Below, one piece after another: positions 16,178 to 23,447 of a stretch of 33,484 nt of DNA. Position 1 is the first letter of the stretch, and each line of letters starts with the position of its first letter. The notes below the pieces were generated by a model. It was given only the letters and a program-made list of their open reading frames with translations. It was not told where the DNA came from and did no database searches. The DNA is from an uncultured Lachnospiraceae bacterium (GTDB lineage: Bacteria; Bacillota; Clostridia; Lachnospirales; Lachnospiraceae): the NCBI GenBank assembly GCA_910588775.1, contig CAJURH010000026.1, forward strand, positions 1-33,484. The letters are read 5' to 3'. A program made the translations under genes and the position numbers.

Positions 16178-16582
16178 ATGAAATCAAAAGTGACATTAAG
16201 GGAAATAGTAGGAACAAAAATTATTTATGCAGCGCTTCTTGTCTGCTATTATTGGATGTGGGCAAGACGGGATTGGCATGACTACTATACGACAATCCAG
16301 AATGTGATTACCGGATTCACCATTTTATTTTTTGCAATGCAGGCAAACCGTATTCGCAAGTATAGTAAAGAAGAAAAGGACGAATTGGCGATTCAAAACT
16401 TGCGCAGGACAGATGCTATTGGGTTTAAAATTATGATAGCCGCTACTATTGCCATTGCCTTTGCATGCGCTGTCACATTCATAGATGGAAGAATGGCGGG
16501 CTATGCGCTTATGGGAATGATACTTATATTAACCGTTATTCGATTTGTTATATTCTGCGTGATGGACAACAAGGGAGTCTAA
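16178..16582 (+). CDS. Small membrane protein paired with XRE regulator
   Basis: A 134-residue protein with about four hydrophobic segments (near 12-25, 39-55, 84-104 and 108-128) and a basic cytoplasmic loop RIRKYSKEEKDELAIQNLRR between the second and third. I do not assign a function. It ends 1 bp before the start of the HTH gene, an arrangement that is common for small XRE regulators with a membrane partner in Firmicutes. Confidence 0.75.
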   Translation: MKSKVTLREIVGTKIIYAALLVCYYWMWARRDWHDYYTTIQNVITGFTILFFAMQANRIRKYSKEEKDELAIQNLRRTDAIGFKIMIAATIAIAFACAVTFIDGRMAGYALMGMILILTVIRFVIFCVMDNKGV

Positions 16583-16583
16583 T

Positions 16584-16787
16584 ATGGCTCTCAAAACAAA
16601 AGTAAAGGAATATAGAGAAAAAGCGGGGCTAAAGCAGAACGAACTTGCAGAGTTAGTGAAAGTAAGACGTGAAACAATCGTGCATTTGGAAAATGGACGT
16701 TATAATCCATCTTTAAAGTTAGCAATGGATATTGCAAAAATATTTCATACAAGCGTAGAAGAATTGTTTGAATTTACGGAAGACTAA
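16584..16787 (+). CDS. XRE/Cro-type helix-turn-helix regulator
   Basis: A 67-residue single-domain HTH protein: VKEYREKAGLKQNELAELV, then the recognition helix VRRETIVHLENGRYNPSL, then ALK-like LAMDIAKIFHTSVEELFEF. This is the YgzD/HipB-like minimal repressor pattern. GGGAGT upstream overlaps the end of the membrane protein gene, so the two are cotranscribed. Confidence 0.9.
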   Translation: MALKTKVKEYREKAGLKQNELAELVKVRRETIVHLENGRYNPSLKLAMDIAKIFHTSVEELFEFTED

Positions 16788-16944
16788 AATCCTCCATCCA
16801 AAGAAAGAAAAGATTACCTAGAGAAAATGTATCAACTAATCTATACAAAATCATTTGGAAAATACAAAAACATATTCTTTATACTATGGACCAGCTTTGA
16901 TTATAATCTGAGGCGCCCAACTTCCGGCGCCCCTATCATCACAA
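16788..16944. other. Convergent intergenic region with a GC-rich hairpin
   Basis: GGCGCC (about 16912-16917) and GGCGCC (about 16927-16932) can form a short hairpin just beyond the surE stop. No T-run follows on either strand, so I regard it only as a possible weak bidirectional terminator. Confidence 0.3.
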
Positions 16945-17769
16945 TCAAATTTCCTTTTTTTCAAAAAAATCATTTGCCTGGCCAACCAAAGCATCCATAC
17001 CACCCCAACTCTCCTCGTCTAGATATTGAATCTTCAGCGGAGTAATAGTGATATATCCTTCCTCCAACAGCGCCACATCGTCTCCCTGCTGGAAATCCCC
17101 CACATAAAAGCTGGGAAGATTTCCCTCTCGCTCCTCTTGAAAGTCTGCAGAATCCTGATAAATATGCCAGAAATACTCCCTATTTTGAGGCCCCGGCCGC
17201 CGGTCCAGAAATTCCGCAAAACGGTTCCCCGCCACTTTCGCCTTTCGCAGCCCTTTGGCCTCTTTAACTGGCCCATGTGGAAAATTTATATTATAGAAGA
17301 AGGGATGTTCCTTTTGACAAAGAATCGGCAACAGCTTGGTGAAATAAGCCGCCGCGCCGTCAAAATCCCCATGAGCGGCAGTGGACAAAGCTACGGCGGA
17401 AATGCCGCTCAACGCGCCTTGCATAGCCCCCGCGATAGTCCCCGAATACAAAAGTCCTTCGGCAATGTTCTGTCCATCGTTGATCCCAGACACAACAAGA
17501 TCCGGTTTCCTCTGACAAATGGCCCCGATGCCCAGATATCCACAATCCGCCGGCGTTCCATCGACAATATACACATCCATATCTAGAAAATCCAGTCGCC
17601 TTTTCTCCACCACAAGTGGGTCCAGATAAGTAATATGATTGCTGGTTCCGCTTCTCTCCCGCTTCGGCGTAACCACCGTCAGTCGGTGAACTCCCTTCAA
17701 CGCCCGAACCAACGCATGGAGTCCCGGCCCCTGATACCCATCATCATTTACAATTAAAATATTCAACAC
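16945..17769 (-). CDS. surE: 5'/3'-nucleotidase SurE
   Basis: A 274-residue SurE, a metal-dependent phosphatase acting on nucleoside monophosphates. It begins LNILIVNDDGYQGPGLHAL with the metal-binding Asp-Asp, and contains VDGTPADC, the metal-binding Asn in SGINDGQN, and YSGTIAGAMQG. Start: a GTG at 17769 or the next codon TTG at 17766, which gives the standard family beginning and sits seven bases after GAGGG; I favour TTG but keep the longer frame. It follows the kinase gene by 50 bp without a terminator, so it may share its promoter. Confidence 0.93.
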   Translation of the reverse strand: MLNILIVNDDGYQGPGLHALVRALKGVHRLTVVTPKRERSGTSNHITYLDPLVVEKRRLDFLDMDVYIVDGTPADCGYLGIGAICQRKPDLVVSGINDGQNIAEGLLYSGTIAGAMQGALSGISAVALSTAAHGDFDGAAAYFTKLLPILCQKEHPFFYNINFPHGPVKEAKGLRKAKVAGNRFAEFLDRRPGPQNREYFWHIYQDSADFQEEREGNLPSFYVGDFQQGDDVALLEEGYITITPLKIQYLDEESWGGMDALVGQANDFFEKKEI

Positions 17770-17818
17770 ATAACCCTCTTTTAAATGTCCATTTTGTAAT
17801 TTATCTGATTCACAAAAA

Positions 17819-18958
17819 TCAGATGGAACTGATTAGTTCATAAAATTCCCGCTGATGCTCCTCCACAAAACGAAGCGTCTTCAAGAGGTGAGACAGGTAG
17901 TAATAATACTCGTACTCATTGAGATTTTCCCAATCTTTAAAATAATCCGTGGACCAGTGATACAGATAGATGGCCCCGGCCAGCACGAAAGAAGGAAACG
18001 CTTTCTTCTCCTCTTCCGAAAAAACAGAGAGAACTCCATGCTCCTTGGTATAATCCTGGTATCCCTGCAAATAAGCCCGAACGCGCTCCATATCCATCGT
18101 GCCATCAATCAGCGCCTCCCAAGCGGCAATGGAAATCACCAGCGAATAACCGATGTCCGCAAGACGGTAATCTTCCTTGGACCAGTCAAAATCAAAGACC
18201 CCAATGCATTTACTGTCTTTCCATTTTACATTAGAGACATGGTAATCACAATGACAACAGGTTTTCGGCGTGTTTTCCAGCATCCCAGACTCCTCAATTC
18301 CCTTTTTGGCCTTATCGCACATAGCCAGAAGATATTCCAGGCTATCGTTGTAAAGCATCAGATAACGGTCCCTCTCCGGAATGGGAAGCCCGTCGGGACA
18401 ATGTACAAAATACTCTTTCTTTTCTTCAAGAAATTCATAAATGGGTGGCTCCACTTTCTCTCCGCCTTCAAACCCATAAGTGCAGTTATGGAATTTGGCC
18501 AAAACCTGCGCCATGCTGTAATATTCCTCGTTTTTCAGATTGTTATTAATCCAGTCGTAAGGATCGTCTCCGTAGAGATATCCGCTGACAGCCCAGGAGT
18601 AATACAGCGTTTCGTCTCCCACCTTTTCTGGGACTTTCACATAACTATTTCCCTGAGAAGTCTTATATACGCCAGCGGCAAAATCAAAACCATGTTCTAT
18701 GGCATAAGTTACAAGTGCATGCTCCACCTGAATATCCTTTTCCACCGTGGTGATCCGATATCTACGCACGAAGTAATCCACGTCCTCCCCATCGGAATTG
18801 GTCGTCTCCACCCCGAAACTGCGGTTTACATAGCCGCCGAATATCTCATAAACCTTCTTCAGCGTCCCTAACTGGTAAATATCTTCTATCAATGCTTGAA
18901 TCCTCTGAAATTCTGGCGTACCTTTTTCAAAAAGTTTTTTTCCTTCTGGTTGAATCAT
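17819..18958 (-). CDS. CotS/APH-like small-molecule kinase
   Basis: A 379-residue protein of the aminoglycoside/choline kinase (protein kinase-like) fold. The Brenner-type catalytic loop is HCDYHVSN (Asp, His and Asn all present, near residues 230-237) and the metal-binding loop is GVFDFDWS. The N-lobe shows GGYVNRSFGVE and a conserved Glu in QVEHALVTYA. The closest named relatives are CotS-family spore proteins and phosphotransferases, but the intact catalytic residues suggest a working kinase on an unknown hydroxyl or amine-containing small molecule. GGGAGG is seven bases before the ATG. The MerR-type promoter upstream is shared with the methyltransferase operon, which ties its job to that system. 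Confidence 0.75.
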   Translation of the reverse strand: MIQPEGKKLFEKGTPEFQRIQALIEDIYQLGTLKKVYEIFGGYVNRSFGVETTNSDGEDVDYFVRRYRITTVEKDIQVEHALVTYAIEHGFDFAAGVYKTSQGNSYVKVPEKVGDETLYYSWAVSGYLYGDDPYDWINNNLKNEEYYSMAQVLAKFHNCTYGFEGGEKVEPPIYEFLEEKKEYFVHCPDGLPIPERDRYLMLYNDSLEYLLAMCDKAKKGIEESGMLENTPKTCCHCDYHVSNVKWKDSKCIGVFDFDWSKEDYRLADIGYSLVISIAAWEALIDGTMDMERVRAYLQGYQDYTKEHGVLSVFSEEEKKAFPSFVLAGAIYLYHWSTDYFKDWENLNEYEYYYYLSHLLKTLRFVEEHQREFYELISSI

Positions 18959-19009
18959 TCTTTTGTCCTCCCTAACATGATATTTTAACTTGCTACACAA
19001 TACGTTTTG

Positions 19010-19054
19010 ATCATAATCCTGCGCGCAACAACCAGGTCAAGTTCTTTTTTCAAA
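19010..19054 (-). promoter_or_regulatory. MerR-type promoter P1 (19-bp spacer) facing the kinase gene
   Basis: On the minus strand -35 TTGACC (19035-19040) and -10 TATGAT (19010-19015) are separated by 19 bp. The spacer begins TGGTTGTTG and ends CAGGAT. The upstream sequence GAAAAAAGAAC is shared with P2. The predicted start of transcription is about 45 bp before the kinase ATG. It differs from P2 at few positions and matches P3 on the other strand. Confidence 0.75.
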
Positions 19055-19098
19055 AAAAGAGGACATTTCCAAAAGAACCTTGTCTTTGCAAATGTCCC
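19050..19098 (-). terminator. Intrinsic terminator between P2 and P1
   Basis: On the minus strand GGACATTT (19090-19097) pairs perfectly with AAATGTCC (19061-19068), with a further partial stem inside (CAAAG with CTTTTG), and TCTTTTTTTG follows. It lies downstream of P2 and just upstream of P1, so a transcript from P2 would be about 130 nucleotides long unless it reads through into the kinase gene. Confidence 0.8.
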
Positions 19099-19182
19099 CT
19101 TCAAACAAATCCCTATTGCTTACTGCCACTATACATAGAAGGAAGTAGAAGGTAAATGAAAAGGATTTGCTATATGAGTACG
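19052..19182 (-). ncRNA. Putative short RNA or attenuated leader between P2 and its terminator
   Basis: Defined only by a promoter (P2) at one end and an intrinsic terminator at the other, about 130 nucleotides apart, without a credible coding region inside. It could be a small regulatory RNA, a leader that is attenuated before the kinase gene, or the relic of a duplicated promoter region. No known RNA family is recognised. Confidence 0.35.
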
Positions 19183-19187
19183 CGCCT

Positions 19188-19230
19188 ATCATACCCCTGT
19201 TCCCAACAGCCAGGTCAAGTTCTTTTTTCT
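19188..19230 (-). promoter_or_regulatory. MerR-type promoter P2 (19-bp spacer), leftward
   Basis: On the minus strand -35 TTGACC (19213-19218) and -10 TATGAT (19188-19193) are separated by 19 bp. The spacer begins TGGCTGTTG and contains the perfect dyad CTGTTGGGAACAG. The A-tract GAAAAAAGAAC precedes the -35 as in P1. No ORF of note follows before the terminator. Confidence 0.7.
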
Positions 19231-19304
19231 AAAATCCCCTTTTTCCTTTTGTGCATTTTGTTTCCTTTTCTTATATATTATGGTAATTAAATTGTTAAAA
19301 TTAG

Positions 19305-19348
19305 TGAAAAAAGGGGGTTGACTTGGCTGCTGCGCACAGGTTTATAGT
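19305..19348 (+). promoter_or_regulatory. MerR-type promoter P3 facing the permease-methyltransferase operon
   Basis: The plus strand has -35 TTGACT (19318-19323) and -10 TATAGT (19343-19348) with a 19-bp spacer beginning TGGCTGCTG and ending CAGGTT, preceded by GAAAAAAG. It is the plus-strand counterpart of P1 and P2. A TTTATA at 19341-19346 would give a 17-bp spacer and a conventional promoter, so the 19-bp reading rests on the match to P1 and P2. The 5' leader to the first gene is about 125 bases. Confidence 0.7.
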
Positions 19349-19480
19349 TTACCCATGTTAAGGTTAATACCGATTCAATAGACTGTGCGCACGAACCTTG
19401 ATTGCAATCCATTAACATTAACAAACCGATTCACAAAATACAATATTTCTCTCAATATTTTGGAAAGGGGGGATATCATC

Positions 19481-20566
19481 TTGGAAATAACTAACTCTGC
19501 ATTAAAACGCGATTATCGCAGAACGAAATCCCGGTTTTTACGAAAAGGTCTGATCTTCGCCTTTGCATCTGGCATCAGTTATGGATTGTTTTCCGCATTC
19601 CTGACTGTGGGTGAAGCCTGGGATGTATGGAATGATTTCTGGGCTCTGCCTATCGCAAACGCCATTATTGGATACTGCCTGCTCAGCGCTGTGGGGTCTG
19701 GACTCAACGATCTGATCTCTGGAGTCTGGTGCCTGCTGATTGCCAGCAAAAAAGGCAAAATGCGGGATTTCTTTCCAGCTATGTTTTCAAAACCAGGCCG
19801 GTTGATTATCAGCGGAGCCCTCTGCGGGGCTATTGCCTCTACCTGCTATATCATCGCTCTGATGATGGCCGGAGGAATCGCCGCCGCCGTAACCGCCCTT
19901 TGCTCTGCCATCGGTGCAATCCTGTCGAGGGTCCTCTATAAACAAAAATTGAACCTGCGCATGAGCTGTGGAATCTTAATCTGCTTTATCGCCGCGGTTA
20001 TCCTTGGGGGCACCACTTTAGGAAATGTGGACGCCACTGCCACCATCGGAATGTGCATCGCTTTTATCGCCGCCTTTGCCTGGGGCATTGAAGGATGCAT
20101 TGCCGGCTACGGGACAATCATGGTGGATTATGAATTGGCCATCACCATTCGCCAGATTGTATCCGGCCTGTCTCAGCTAGTCATACTGGTTCCGATTTTC
20201 TGTATAATTGCCAACGCCACCGTGGATATGAGCGGCATCGAAGGCAACCCTTACGTGTTCTTTGTGGGAGGCGCATTGGGAAGCGTGGCTATCTTATGGT
20301 TCGTGGTTTCCGGATTCTTCGCCAATCCAGCCTATTCTCTGTGGTATAAAGGAAACTCCATGTGCGGCACTGCCCTGGGAATGGTCTGCAACGCTATGTA
20401 CGCGTTCTGGTGCCCTTTCTTCATGATGATACTCTGTGGCTGGATTCTGGGATGGGAAGGATATACCTTAAGCCCCATCCAATGGCTGATGGCCCTCGTG
20501 GAAATCTTTGGAATTTTGCTGATTGCAATGAATCCTTTGGATCTGTTTCGGAACAAGGAGGCTTGA
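19481..20566 (+). CDS. DMT/EamA-like 10-TM permease
   Basis: A 361-residue membrane protein with about ten hydrophobic segments in two halves, the drug/metabolite transporter pattern (first half ending near VTALCSAIGAILSRVLYKQKL, second half from MSCGILICFIAAVILGG). The start is TTG at 19481, eight bases after a run of six G (AAGGGGGG); no ATG fits, and the GTG at 19385 has no ribosome site. It is the first gene of the P3 operon and ends 4 bp before the small gene. It probably carries the substrate or product of the methyltransferase (inference). Confidence 0.75.
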   Translation: MEITNSALKRDYRRTKSRFLRKGLIFAFASGISYGLFSAFLTVGEAWDVWNDFWALPIANAIIGYCLLSAVGSGLNDLISGVWCLLIASKKGKMRDFFPAMFSKPGRLIISGALCGAIASTCYIIALMMAGGIAAAVTALCSAIGAILSRVLYKQKLNLRMSCGILICFIAAVILGGTTLGNVDATATIGMCIAFIAAFAWGIEGCIAGYGTIMVDYELAITIRQIVSGLSQLVILVPIFCIIANATVDMSGIEGNPYVFFVGGALGSVAILWFVVSGFFANPAYSLWYKGNSMCGTALGMVCNAMYAFWCPFFMMILCGWILGWEGYTLSPIQWLMALVEIFGILLIAMNPLDLFRNKEA

Positions 20567-20570
20567 AGTT

Positions 20571-20840
20571 ATGAGAAAAAGACCACTGAACTTTGCAATA
20601 CTGAAATATATGACTACTGTGGACGTGGCCTGCGTGGACGACGTGATGGCCGCGCTAAAAGATGAATACGCAGAATGGAAAATGTTCAAACCGGAAGGCA
20701 TTCTGGAAGTCCTGATGACTGGTGAAAAGAATGATCTTCTTGTAGAGGACCACTGCGCGTACAACTGTGCATGTGAATTGATGATCTATTATCGCGCCCA
20801 CGACGAGGGAAGAGCGGCCATCAACTCCTACATAAAATAA
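20571..20840 (+). CDS. Small winged-helix-like protein of unknown function
   Basis: An 89-residue protein. Its pattern is three helices (LNFAILKYMTTV; VDDVMAALKDEY; EGILEVLMTGEKNDLLVED) followed by a strand and helix ELMIYYRAHDEGRAAINSYI, like a compact winged-helix domain with a terminal T/H-E-G motif. No family is recognised with certainty. It lies between the permease and the methyltransferase in the same operon. It could be a local regulator, or a partner protein of the methyltransferase. Confidence 0.7.
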   Translation: MRKRPLNFAILKYMTTVDVACVDDVMAALKDEYAEWKMFKPEGILEVLMTGEKNDLLVEDHCAYNCACELMIYYRAHDEGRAAINSYIK

Positions 20841-20867
20841 ACAACACTAAACGGAGGTTTTTTATTT

Positions 20868-22301
20868 ATGAACTTAGCAGGACAATTACAAGTTTTATCT
20901 GAGAACGACATGCAGATGGTGCATGAAAAAGCCCTTGAGCTTTTGGAAAAGAAAGGCGTTGTCTTCCAGTCTGACAAAGCCATCGAGACTTTCCGCAAAC
21001 ATGGAGCCAAAATCTCCGGCCAGACCGTATGCATTCCCAAAGCGATGGTGACGAAAGCTCTCTCCCAGTGTCCTTCTTCCTTCCTATTAGAAGGCATGAA
21101 CCCGGATAGAAATGTCACCATCGGTGAAGGGCTGGCCATCCATCCGGCAGGCGGCGAAGTTTTCATGCGGGATTACAGCGGGAAAACCCGCGACGCCACT
21201 CTGGAGGATTTCACCAATCTCCAGAAGATTTATCAGGCTCTCCACAACGTGGATATCTGCGGTTACCAGCCTGTAAGCCCTTCCGACGTTCCCAAGCGGA
21301 CCATCGGACTCCACTGCCTGGCGGCATCTTTCCAAAACAGTGACAAGCCTATTTTAAGTCCTATGGAGCTGGAGACCATTGAAGAAAAGGAAGAATGCCT
21401 GAAGCTTTTCGACATTGTTTACGGCAAACAAGGCTATGTAAAGGAACATTACCTAACCTGGCACATTGCAACGCCCAACTCACCTCTGTTCTATTCTGAG
21501 TTCGCCTGCGAAGGCATACGGGTATTTGCAGAAAACAATCAGCCCATAGCCCTGGTATCCGCCCCCATGAATGGCATTACCGCTCCCATTTACCCTTATT
21601 CCACCGTTATTCTGGATGTTGTCGAAACTTTGGCCGGACTCGTTTACGCCCAGTTGGTGTGCCCAGGCGTTCCTATGATCACCTCCGCCACACTGACTTC
21701 CGGCAACATGCGTTATGCCACCTGGGAATGTGCATCCCCTGACTCCGCGCTGATGCTCGCAGCCACAGTTCAGATGTACAAGAGCTTCTACAAACTTCCC
21801 ACCCGTGCCCAGACCGGTGTGACCAGCTCCAAGACCATTGACTACCAAGCTGGCATGGAAGTGATGCAAAGCTTCCTCTTTACCGGACTTGCCGGTGTGA
21901 ACCTGACCAGCAATTCCGTAGGAGCTCTCTCCAACCTGATGACCACATCCCTGGAAAAATGTGTCTTGGATGATGAGGTAATCAGCCGGGTACGCTTTAT
22001 GCTGGATGGAATGAATACTTCTGAAGAACATATGGGCATAGTAGAACTGATGGAATGCAGACCCTGCCAGGATTTCCTAATGGAAGATTCCACCATGGAA
22101 CATGTCCGCGACGGCTGGCAGCCAACTGTCTCTGACTGGCGTTCCACCGACGACTGGGAAGCTGACGGTTATAAAGATGTGGTTCAAACAGCCCACGAAA
22201 GGGTTTTGCAGATTCTAAAAGACGCTCCTAAGACCCTGCTTGACCCAGAACAAGAAAAAGAAATAAGCACATACATCCAGTCTGTGGAAAATGCTTTATA
22301 A
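20868..22301 (+). CDS. MttB-superfamily (trimethylamine methyltransferase-like) protein, non-pyrrolysine
   Basis: A 477-residue TIM-barrel methyltransferase of the MttB superfamily. Family blocks include MVHEKALELLEKKGVVF near the N-terminus, AIHPAGGEVFMRDYSGKTRDATLEDF, SAPMNGITAPIYPYSTVI, and TGVTSSKTIDYQAGMEVMQS, the region near the pyrrolysine of true MttB. The frame is open throughout with no internal TAG, so it is a non-Pyl homologue like MtgB, MtpB, MtcB or MtyB, which demethylate glycine betaine, proline betaine, carnitine or butyrobetaine and pass the methyl group to a corrinoid protein. No corrinoid protein, MtqA-type methyltransferase or RamA-type activator is in the window, so the acceptor must be encoded elsewhere or differ. 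The substrate is unknown. AACGGAGG supports the start. Confidence 0.88.
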   Translation: MNLAGQLQVLSENDMQMVHEKALELLEKKGVVFQSDKAIETFRKHGAKISGQTVCIPKAMVTKALSQCPSSFLLEGMNPDRNVTIGEGLAIHPAGGEVFMRDYSGKTRDATLEDFTNLQKIYQALHNVDICGYQPVSPSDVPKRTIGLHCLAASFQNSDKPILSPMELETIEEKEECLKLFDIVYGKQGYVKEHYLTWHIATPNSPLFYSEFACEGIRVFAENNQPIALVSAPMNGITAPIYPYSTVILDVVETLAGLVYAQLVCPGVPMITSATLTSGNMRYATWECASPDSALMLAATVQMYKSFYKLPTRAQTGVTSSKTIDYQAGMEVMQSFLFTGLAGVNLTSNSVGALSNLMTTSLEKCVLDDEVISRVRFMLDGMNTSEEHMGIVELMECRPCQDFLMEDSTMEHVRDGWQPTVSDWRSTDDWEADGYKDVVQTAHERVLQILKDAPKTLLDPEQEKEISTYIQSVENAL

Positions 22302-22321
22302 GTATGCACTACTTTTAAAAC

Positions 22322-22357
22322 TTCCGCGCCGCGGAAATCCCGTCATCCCCGTGGCGC
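22322..22357 (+). other. Two mutually exclusive hairpins between methyltransferase and merR
   Basis: TTCCGC (22322-22327) pairs with GCGGAA (22331-22336), and the overlapping GCGCCGCGG (22326-22334) pairs with CCGTGGCGC (22349-22357) with one G-U pair. Both cannot form together. A run of A, not T, follows, so neither is a standard terminator. Confidence 0.4.
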
Positions 22358-22409
22358 AAAAAAATGCAGCAATTAATCTAATGTCCTACGCCGGGAGGTG
22401 ATGTTGCTT

Positions 22410-23189
22410 ATGAAAAAATATTTTTCTCCTGCTGATATCCGCGCCCTTCTTGGTATCAGCCGTTCCGCAATTCGTTATTATATAGACAAGGAATTAATTT
22501 CTGCAAATAAAAACGCGGAAAACGGGTATTCTTATTACAGTTGGTGCGACATTGAAGAAATGTTGGACGTAACATTTTTCCGAAACTGTATGAATGCCAA
22601 GGCAGACGATATATGGGATATTACGCACACCCAGTCGCCAAAAGCATACCAGGAAGTTTACTCCAAGCAGATTCAACAGTTTGAAGAAAACATTCACCGT
22701 CAGCAGAACCTCCTCAAGATTCTTCAGGAATTTGACACGAAGATTCAAAGGGCGATAAACTATCAAAACATTGTGGAAGAAATCTCCGTTGACGAATCCT
22801 TTTACGTCTATTACCCAGAAATGGACAAATGCCCGAATATTCGTACCTCTTTATTTTCCACCAGTTACTGGGGCAGTGAATATATCATGGACGATGGTGA
22901 CGTAAATTATAAAGGATTCGTGATGATGACCGATGAGAAACATCTGGAATACTTAAGAGAAGGCACCTCTGGCGTTTTTATGAAAAAAATCTCGCAGGGA
23001 CAATTTCTGTACACCTCCTTATGCAGCAAAACAGGACTGGATGACCCATCGCTAGTAGAGCCTTTAGCAAATTATATCAAAGAACATGGAATCCAAGCAT
23101 CGGCGCCTATTTACTTATTTTATCTGTTATCCTTCCGTGAAAACAATGAACGGCGCCACTGCTATGAAGCCTTTCTGCCGATTCTTTAA
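22410..23189 (+). CDS. MerR-family regulator with BmrR-like ligand domain
   Basis: A 259-residue regulator. The N-terminal MerR winged helix is KYFSPADIRALLGISRSAIRYYIDKELIS, with the wing region GYSYYSWCDIEEMLDV; a coiled-coil linker follows (about 85-120), and the C-terminal ~130 residues have the GyrI/BmrR-like effector fold ending RRHCYEAFLPIL. MerR proteins untwist promoters whose -35 and -10 are 19 bp apart; three such promoters lie in this cluster. BmrR-like domains often bind hydrophobic or cationic compounds, which would suit a quaternary amine signal (inference). The ATG at 22410 is best placed behind GGGAGGTGAT; a GTG and an ATG upstream are too close to it. Confidence 0.85.
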   Translation: MKKYFSPADIRALLGISRSAIRYYIDKELISANKNAENGYSYYSWCDIEEMLDVTFFRNCMNAKADDIWDITHTQSPKAYQEVYSKQIQQFEENIHRQQNLLKILQEFDTKIQRAINYQNIVEEISVDESFYVYYPEMDKCPNIRTSLFSTSYWGSEYIMDDGDVNYKGFVMMTDEKHLEYLREGTSGVFMKKISQGQFLYTSLCSKTGLDDPSLVEPLANYIKEHGIQASAPIYLFYLLSFRENNERRHCYEAFLPIL

Positions 23190-23194
23190 ATCAG

Positions 23195-23217
23195 AACCAC
23201 CGGCTTAGCCGGTGGTT
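23195..23217. repeat. Perfect hairpin at the end of an IS200-type remnant
   Basis: AACCACCGGC (23195-23204) and GCCGGTGGTT (23208-23217) form a perfect 10-bp stem with a three-base loop. Subterminal palindromes like this mark the ends of IS200/IS605 elements. It starts 6 bp after the merR stop codon. It may now serve as a bidirectional terminator. Confidence 0.65.
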
Positions 23218-23220
23218 TGC

Positions 23221-23447
23221 TCACGCCCTATAAGGGCTTGTTACCGGCTCACCCCTAAACGGGTCAATATACTCTTTGAGCGTCATCTGATCGTATTCCC
23301 AATCCTCTTTTAACTGGTTTTGGATATATTTCTCTATCTTTTTTGCATTTTTTCCAACTGTGTCCACATAATATCCTCTCACCAGAAATGCCTGTTCCCA
23401 TACTTATATTTCAAGTTTGCATGTCTTTTGAATATCATCAATGCGCT
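23221..23447 (-). pseudogene. IS200/IS605-type TnpA transposase, C-terminal fragment with frameshift
   Basis: On the minus strand the translation runs SALMIFKRHANLKYKYGNRHFW and then hits TGA. Deleting-frame correction by one base at about 23379-23382 continues as RGYYVDTVGKNAKKIEKYI and on to EYIDPFRGEPV and a stop at 23221. These are the catalytic-tyrosine helix and tail of an IS200 TnpA (Tyr in the YVDTVGKN region). The N-terminal two thirds are missing. Confidence 0.85.

Noticed and set aside
17855..18871. 338-codon plus-strand ORF
   Set aside because: It is antisense to the kinase gene, whose catalytic motifs are intact; the antisense product has no recognisable motif.
19205..19230. The repeated CAGGTCAAGTTCTTTTTTC motif as a simple direct repeat or attachment site
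   Set aside because: Both copies, and a third on the other strand, align exactly as promoter elements with a fixed 19-bp hexamer spacing, which explains them better.
20868..22301. Possible pyrrolysine-containing MttB
   Set aside because: The frame is open from start to stop with no internal TAG, so no pyrrolysine readthrough is needed.
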